A stretch of DNA of 19,798 nucleotides, from positions 1 through 19,798 of the forward strand of contig JAKADD010000005.1 of NCBI GenBank assembly GCA_021820825.1. Direction: 5' to 3'. The translations under genes and the position numbers were made by a program. The notes under the pieces were generated by a model. It made no database searches. It was not told where the DNA came from and was given only the letters and a program-made list of their open reading frames with translations. Origin of the DNA: Bacillota bacterium (GTDB lineage Bacteria > Bacillota > Bacilli > Alicyclobacillales > SLC66). Shown piece after piece: positions 15,901-19,798 of this stretch; positions within the stretch are counted from its first letter, which is position 1; each line of letters begins with the position of its first letter.

Positions 15901-18302
15901 GCCACGATCCCCGCTGTGTTGCTATACAATGCCAATCCCGGGCGCACATAGTGGCTCACCGTCACGGTATCGCCTGCGTTCACCGCCGAGGCCAACGTCA
16001 ACTGAACCGTATTCCCTTGCACCACCCATTTGTTTACCGTCACCTGGGTTCCGTCCACCGTAACCACTCCGGGGAACAAGCTCCCACTGCTGCTCAGCGC
16101 CTCATCGTAAGTCAACCTCAAGCTTGTCCCGTCCACCGTTGCGGCACTTAGGCTTGGCGGTGTCAGTACCTCAATCGCTCCTGCAACACCCACCGCAACA
16201 AACTTCCCGTTGGCATAGACAATACTCCGCAGGTCGTGATTGGTCCCCACGGGCTGTGTAGTCCAACCCAATCCAGTCTCTGACGTTACAACGGTTCCAT
16301 TGTCCCCTACGGCGACAAATTGTCCGTTGGCGTAGGTCAAGCCGTACAACGGAGTGGTGATGGTCGTCGGCGCGGCAAGCTGCCAACCCACTCCATCCGT
16401 GGCTGTCAGAATGACGGTTTGCTGCGTACCAATGGTGCCTAGCGCGACAAACTTCCCGTCCCCATACACAACGCTGTGCAATATTGGGTGCGAGACATAA
16501 AGCGAAGTTGAACCACTGGTCACAAGGCTGTTCCCTTGTATCTCCACACTCGTCCCGCTGCCTTGCGCAATACCTTGAAAGGGTAAAACTGTACTCGGCG
16601 GAGTCGACCAAGTGATGCCATCCTTCGAGACCATCCACGTTCCTTGTCCGGTAATCCCAAACTCCCCGCCACTGTATGCGACCGTACTTAGTGAGTTTGT
16701 AGTGCCTGAGGGCTCCGGCGTCCAGTTCATCCCGTCAGCAGACGTGAGAATGGTTCCGTTGTCCCCAACCGCCATAAACTCCCCGTTTGCATAGGTCACA
16801 CTGTTCAGGTTGTACGGCGTACCTGACGGAACGCTGGTCCATGTGCCAAAAACACTGCCTGTCACCGCTGGATTCACGGTCACCGCACAGGTTGCCGCGT
16901 ACCCGCCGTCCACCGTCGTGACCGTGATGGTCGTTGTCCCCGCACTCTTTGGCGTGACCACCCCACTCCCGTCGACGGTCGCCACAGCAGGGTTGCCCGA
17001 ACTCCAACTCACGCCCTGATTCGTCGCATTTGCCGGCGCAACTGTTGCTGTCAGGGTTCCGGTTGCCCCCCCTGCAGTCAGGGTCATCGTGCCCTGGCTC
17101 AGGGTCACTCCCGTCACTGCGGCACTGGCGCCAGTGACGTTGTTCACTGTCTGACTCGTCAACGCAGGCGCCACGATCCCCGCTGTGTTGCTATACAATG
17201 CCAATCCCGGGCGCACATAGTGGCTCACCGTCACGGTATCGCCTGCGTTCACCGCCGAGGCCAACGTCAACTGAACCGTATTCCCTTGCACCACCCATTT
17301 GTTTACCGTCACCTGGGTTCCGTCCACCGTAACCACTCCGGGGAACAAGCTCCCACTGCTGCTCAGCGCCTCATCGTAAGTCAACCTCAAGCTTGTCCCG
17401 TCCACCGTTGCGGCACTTAGGCTTGGCGGTGTCAGTACCTCAATCGCTCCTGCAACACCCACCGCAACAAACTTCCCGTTGGCATAGACAATACTCCGCA
17501 GGTCGTGATTGGTCCCCACGGGCTGTGTAGTCCAACCCAATCCAGTCTCTGACGTTACAACGGTTCCATTGTCCCCTACGGCGACAAATTGTCCGTTGGC
17601 GTAGGTCAAGCCGTACAACGGAGTGGTGATGGTCGTCGGCGCGGCAAGCTGCCAACCCACTCCATCCGTGGCTGTCAGAATGACGGTTTGCTGCGTACCA
17701 ATGGTGCCTAGCGCGACAAACTTCCCGTCCCCATACACAACGCTGTGCAATATTGGGTGCGAGACATAAAGCGAAGTTGAACCACTGGTCACAAGGCTGT
17801 TCCCTTGTATCTCCACACTCGTCCCGCTGCCTTGCGCAATACCTTGAAAGGGTAAAACTGTACTCGGCGGAGTCGACCAAGTGATGCCATCCTTCGAGAC
17901 CATCCACGTTCCTTGTCCGGTAATCCCAAACTCCCCGCCACTGTATGCGACCGTACTTAGTGAGTTTGTAGTGCCTGAGGGCTCCGGCGTCCAGTTCATC
18001 CCGTCAGCAGACGTGAGAATGGTTCCGTTGTCCCCAACCGCCATAAACTCCCCGTTTGCATAGGTCACACTGTTCAGGTTGTACGGCGTACCTGACGGAA
18101 CGCTGGTCCATGTGCCAAAAACGTGGGTGGTGCTGGCCGATGCCTGCATCGTTGGTGCTGCGTACAAAAACAGAGAACAGAACAAGAAAGGAATCAGAGC
18201 TGCAGCAATCCACCTTTTGAACATCAATCTCTGTATCTTCAATCTATTGACCGTCAATCTATTTCGCATCAACCTCTTTTTCATCAACATTTTGGCGAAC
18301 AA
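12969..18302 (-). CDS. Giant secreted multidomain surface protein with internal duplication
   Basis: About 1777 residues, exported (signal peptide ending near residue 57, ...TMQASA). Order: two apparently identical 423-residue units, each a YCF48/sialidase-like propeller (SVTYANGEFMAVGDNGTILT), a SwmB-like domain (LRLTYDEALSSSG) and a Big2 Ig-like domain (TATVAPANATNQGVSWSS); then an Ig-like domain (about 910-1010), a cadherin-like beta sandwich, FN3, another Ig-like domain, He_PIG, an InlB-type Flg_new repeat (about 1390-1460; GYTFAGWNTSPDGSG), a Gly/Ser linker, a ZU5-like region, and two TYMPIWYVMQ stalk modules. A structural or adhesive role is likely; no sorting motif or enzyme site is seen. 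TTG 18302 is preferred (AAGGAG 8 nt upstream); GTG 18311 and ATG 18290 are alternatives. It follows the DUF805 gene by 66 bp. Confidence 0.85.
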   Translation of the reverse strand: MFAKMLMKKRLMRNRLTVNRLKIQRLMFKRWIAAALIPFLFCSLFLYAAPTMQASASTTHVFGTWTSVPSGTPYNLNSVTYANGEFMAVGDNGTILTSADGMNWTPEPSGTTNSLSTVAYSGGEFGITGQGTWMVSKDGITWSTPPSTVLPFQGIAQGSGTSVEIQGNSLVTSGSTSLYVSHPILHSVVYGDGKFVALGTIGTQQTVILTATDGVGWQLAAPTTITTPLYGLTYANGQFVAVGDNGTVVTSETGLGWTTQPVGTNHDLRSIVYANGKFVAVGVAGAIEVLTPPSLSAATVDGTSLRLTYDEALSSSGSLFPGVVTVDGTQVTVNKWVVQGNTVQLTLASAVNAGDTVTVSHYVRPGLALYSNTAGIVAPALTSQTVNNVTGASAAVTGVTLSQGTMTLTAGGATGTLTATVAPANATNQGVSWSSGNPAVATVDGSGVVTPKSAGTTTITVTTVDGGYAATCAVTVNPAVTGSVFGTWTSVPSGTPYNLNSVTYANGEFMAVGDNGTILTSADGMNWTPEPSGTTNSLSTVAYSGGEFGITGQGTWMVSKDGITWSTPPSTVLPFQGIAQGSGTSVEIQGNSLVTSGSTSLYVSHPILHSVVYGDGKFVALGTIGTQQTVILTATDGVGWQLAAPTTITTPLYGLTYANGQFVAVGDNGTVVTSETGLGWTTQPVGTNHDLRSIVYANGKFVAVGVAGAIEVLTPPSLSAATVDGTSLRLTYDEALSSSGSLFPGVVTVDGTQVTVNKWVVQGNTVQLTLASAVNAGDTVTVSHYVRPGLALYSNTAGIVAPALTSQTVNNVTGASAAVTGVTLSQGTMTLTAGGATGTLTATVAPANATNQGVSWSSGNPAVATVDGSGVVTPKSAGTTTITVTTVDGGYAATCAVTVNPAVIGLITATPSAPSVPAGGSVTVTGVVYDANHNAVSGVKVNLTSSTGTFVGSNSMTVITDASGSFEGTWTAPKVSVETAATVTASVYGTSVASIVLPISIYPISTPGTGGTGSAAVTLSNLTLSNGALTPVFSSSTTSYTASVPYTTSSINVTPMLADSTATMTVNGTAATNGSAVTVPLSVEANSITVVVTAKDGSTQTYTVDVTRTPSAPTGLEASTSTSTGTTLTWTAEPGATSYNVYENGTKIDSTRTNNSQVTNLIPGMQYTFTVTAVNAGGESGQSAVATVKMASIGTIMMTVDNTNVFSGSTVTVTGVVYDANSVSVPFAVVDFTGTSGTLGSPSVTANVYGQFTENWTAPIVNTETPETVTATVYGTVYGPVTTNVIPTTLSFEVSTMPNISTMTLPDGTVGSLYSQTLDAVNGFAPYQWSVTSGNLPPGLTLDASKGVISGAPIATGTNHFTVQIKDMDGNTATQSLSITVNAVPTYIVTYNGNGATGGTVPTDRNTYTEGSSVTVLGNTGNLAKTGYTFAGWNTSPDGSGTSYAAGSPVTMRTSDVTLYAQWRANSSGGSSGGFSGGGTGGGSGSTGGNTSSGSNTNTSPELPTVVTSHMFSSDGGTIQKNQGNTMVDINVPQGAFTQPETLTVTAATPTQVTHWVSGLSKSSVAVVLGVNFSGATPTKPVTVTITNPIIMTYAQIYKLTSDGGLVPIKASISAGKAVVSFTSDPDFVVLNVEKGQRIITMAGQARIVPGWVQTDPLYGNKTTYMPIWYVMQMLKTLKINSTWDGDNWKLTTENHPILEKTSPGKGSMHLYLNGTLVQNVTGVYAKDPTTGKNTTYMPIWYVMQLLKTLNISSSWDGMTWTVTNNAAQSGNTSSAS
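15595..16853 (-). repeat. 1259-bp direct repeat, copy B
   Basis: Matches 16864-18122 base for base in every stretch I compared, offset 1269 bp (423 codons, in frame). It encodes one propeller-SwmB-Big2 unit. The copies are separated by only 10 bp (16854-16863). Confidence 0.9.
16864..18122 (-). repeat. 1259-bp direct repeat, copy A
   Basis: The N-terminal-encoding copy of the internal duplication. Identity stops abruptly at both ends (mismatches at 16863 versus 15594 and 18123 versus 16854), as in a recent tandem duplication. Confidence 0.9.
18213..18275 (-). repeat. 15-bp tandem repeats encoding RLxxN/K pentads in the signal-peptide n-region
   Basis: Four successive 15-nt units starting AGRTTGA encode RLMRN, RLTVN, RLKIQ and RLMFK, just before the hydrophobic core of the signal peptide. 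The DNA units are clearly related, so this is a small repeat expansion that lengthened the basic n-region. Confidence 0.75.
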
Positions 18303-18368
18303 CCTTCCCACTCCTTTACCCGCCCTTCACACACCGCATTACCCTAATGACCGATGACTCGAAATGTC

Positions 18369-18713
18369 TTAGATTTTGGGATAGGGTCCATATTTATTGT
18401 CGCCGTCCTGACTATCCAGACACAAAAACACAAGTAAAATAATGGTCCCTATGATGGGAATCAACCCAATAAGCAGCCACCATCCACTTCTCCCAGTGTC
18501 ATGCAGTCTTCGGACCCCTACAGCTAAGGACGGGAGCAGAACGCCCAACGAATACAGAAATGTAAGTACATTTGCGATATGCAACGCTCCGTCCACAATA
18601 TACAGAATGAGGGTAATCATGACGTTAAATAGGGAGAACATCCAATACTCTCTCCGTCTAGACCTCCCTGTAAATCTGGTGTAATTCTTCAATACTTTCA
18701 AATACCATGCCAC
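18369..18713 (-). CDS. DUF805 family membrane protein
   Basis: A 114-residue integral membrane protein of the DUF805 (YhaH/YhaI-like) family. Diagnostic motifs are present: FTGRSRRREYW near the N-terminus, VGVRRLHDTGRSGWWLLIGL in the middle, and DSQDGDNKYGPYP at the end, with about four hydrophobic segments. Length is typical. Its biochemical role is unknown in general. GTG at 18713 is preferred (GGGGG 7 nt upstream); TTG at 18719 would be only 1 nt from that site. It lies upstream of the giant secreted protein on the same strand with no strong terminator between, so the two are probably co-transcribed from the dyad-carrying promoter near 19039-19086. Confidence 0.88.
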   Translation of the reverse strand: MAWYLKVLKNYTRFTGRSRRREYWMFSLFNVMITLILYIVDGALHIANVLTFLYSLGVLLPSLAVGVRRLHDTGRSGWWLLIGLIPIIGTIILLVFLCLDSQDGDNKYGPYPKI

Positions 18714-19038
18714 GTGCAATCCCCCTATATGTTGTTAAATCAGCATTGAATGGCAATAACTTTAACTAACCGAATCCTACAAAAACAGCTACAATGTGCG
18801 GTGTAATCACATTCATCCAAGCTTTGATCGTCCGTACTTTCCATGTATAGACAACCTCAGACCGGCTTCCCGCGATTTTGAAATCGAAGCTTATAGGGAA
18901 GTGTTGTCGTGAATACGTTCTCTCGCAGTTCACGCAGCCCTATCTAAATTGCGTACCTCCCACCATCACCCTGCGGAAAAAAGTTTTCGGCTGGTCAACC
19001 CGAAACGCACTTCGGATTCTTGTAAAACCACATTATTC

Positions 19039-19086
19039 ACTATAAGCGTACGACGAAAATACGGCATCGGGAGAACTCCCTATTTT
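19039..19086 (-). promoter_or_regulatory. Activator-type promoter towards DUF805 / giant protein: dyad operator plus -10
   Basis: On the minus strand AATAGGGAGTTCTCCCGATG (core 19069-19080, a perfect dyad, centre 19074.5) is followed 24 nt after the core by -10 TATAGT (19044-19039). No -35 is seen. It matches the copy at 10446-10467 at 20 of 22 positions. The start near 19032 implies a leader of about 320 nt before DUF805, which is long, so an intermediate small gene or regulatory leader cannot be excluded. Confidence 0.6.
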
Positions 19087-19650
19087 GGCGTGGGTGATCC
19101 CCTAGTCAATCGGAGGGGATAACGCTTGCGGTGGCAAAGTAACAGGAGGAGTAGATAGACCCGGATTTAGGAAGAAAGGAATGGTCAAGCTTTTAAGAAG
19201 CACTCATTGGTTTGGAAATCGTTTCTGCACTTCCTTTCAAATCATGAGGATAGTGGATGGTATCCTATGAAAAAACCCAGCCTACTCAAAGAAGAATGGG
19301 TTCCTGGTCGTGGTTTTGCATGGTGAAGGCGAACTTACACCGCCAACAAGCCTAACTAGGGTAATCCATTTGGTTCTGTAGATCTCGGCACAGCAAGTAT
19401 ATATAGGGGTTTCAGTAGCAATGGAACGAAAACGGCAATAGGGGCGCGCCGGCAAAATGACGTGGAACCCACGCTAAGAAAGTTTTTTGGGTTGGATTAT
19501 CCGTGTCTGTCTTTAACGGGGTCCCGCCGACATTTTGACGAAAATATAATCCAAGGGATATAATGCCAAAAATGTTGCTCAAGAGTATGCAGATTCATTG
19601 TGGCATGCACACGAGTGCAGATTTATGCGGATTGCCGAAACCATCGTTAT

Positions 19651-19709
19651 GTAGAATAGGCCCGGGCCCTTCTCCGAACCGGACTTGCGCCTTTGGGCGC
19701 ATCCGGCTC
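19651..19709 (-). mobile_element. 3' end of a group II intron (domains V and VI)
   Basis: On the minus strand a 34-nt segment (19709-19676) starts GAGCCGGATGCG and ends AGTCCGGTTC, folding as a lower stem GAGCCGGA/TCCGGTTC and an upper stem GCGCC/GGCGC. That is the size, fold and sequence of group II domain V with its catalytic AGC. Downstream GGGCCCGGGCC and CTATTCTAC fit domain VI and the intron end near 19651. The terminal loop is CAAA rather than the usual GAAA and the bulge reads AAG rather than ACG, so the copy may be inactive. The reverse-transcriptase/maturase gene would lie beyond the right edge, transcribed leftwards; its class (bacterial C-like) is a tentative guess. Confidence 0.65.
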
Positions 19710-19798
19710 TCCATTTGAAGTAGTCATTTGTTACACGAAGTTATGAGATCAGGCCCGTTTGTTTATGGTGCTTGTTGCCTGCTGGTTTGTCGAGTCTT

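Larger units (their letters stand above)
18720..19798. other. Long non-coding stretch upstream of DUF805
   Basis: About 1.08 kb without a convincing gene. It holds the dyad promoter (19039-19086), a long leader towards DUF805, a small palindrome CGATTT-TG-AAATCG (about 18876-18889), a 9-bp inverted repeat (19492-19500 with 19546-19554), and the group II intron end (19651-19709). Two short frames with ribosome-like sites (starting 19182 and 19268, 28 and 19 codons) are not protein-like enough to call. Confidence 0.5.

Noticed and set aside
16612..18063. Identical plus-strand frames at 16612-16794 and 17881-18063
   Set aside because: They are shadows of the duplicated propeller units and are identical only because the DNA is duplicated.
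18717..18735. ATAGGGGG on the minus strand before DUF805 considered as a fifth operator
   Set aside because: The second dyad arm is missing and the G-run is explained by the ribosome-binding site.
19182..19330. Two short frames with ribosome-like sites (28 and 19 codons)
   Set aside because: Too short and no recognisable protein features; kept only as a remark on the non-coding stretch.
19449..19554. Imperfect inverted repeats considered as insertion-sequence ends
   Set aside because: Only about 9 of 11 bases match in one pair and 9 bp in another, with no transposase and no target duplication.

Overview
The window looks like chromosomal accessory DNA from a Bacillota (Gram-positive) bacterium, probably in or near the Alicyclobacillaceae. 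The inference rests on strong GGAGG-type ribosome sites, frequent GTG/TTG starts, sigma-A boxes, roughly half GC, classical Sec signal peptides, and a paired C-terminal TYMPIWYVMQ module in two secreted proteins that I associate with that group. No ribosomal or other marker gene is present, so the taxonomy is tentative.

Layout. 1-2230 (minus strand): a 3'-truncated MarR regulator, a 12-TM MFS drug exporter and an Rrf2 regulator. 2231-6598: a short secreted propeller fragment and an alpha/beta hydrolase (both minus), divergent from a 978-residue LAL (AAA-ATPase plus LuxR helix-turn-helix) regulator (plus). 6599-7640: a 5'-truncated M29 aminopeptidase and a strong terminator. 7641-10298 (minus): an 885-residue secreted NHL-propeller/Ig-like protein. 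10299-11070: a gene graveyard with a frameshifted LuxR-HTH remnant, a 3' half of tRNA-Val and hairpins. 11071-12195 (plus): a secreted RsiV-like (DUF3298) protein. 12196-12950: more gene fragments, including a short-chain dehydrogenase tail. 12969-18302 (minus): a roughly 1780-residue secreted multidomain protein containing a 1259-bp duplication that looks perfect. 18369-18713 (minus): a DUF805 membrane protein. 18720-19798: non-coding, ending in the 3' end (domain V/VI) of a group II intron whose body would lie beyond the right edge.

How the genes may work together. A 12-bp dyad (GGGRR-NN-TTCCC type, preceded by ATAGGG) occurs four times in intergenic DNA. In three cases (upstream of the hydrolase, of the NHL secreted protein, and of the DUF805/giant secreted protein pair) its centre is exactly 30.5 bp from a good -10 hexamer on the same strand, with no -35 box. 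This is the geometry of a class II LuxR-type activator site centred near -42.5. The fourth site sits beside the LuxR-HTH remnant and has a TAGAAT -10 at 31.5 bp. I infer one local regulon, controlled by the LAL protein, that switches on a hydrolase and two very large cell-surface or secreted proteins. The sequence shows the motif and the spacing; the identity of the binding protein is inference. The many fragments (MarR edge aside: aminopeptidase, LuxR, tRNA, dehydrogenase, propeller, intron) indicate a region of repeated insertion, deletion and decay.
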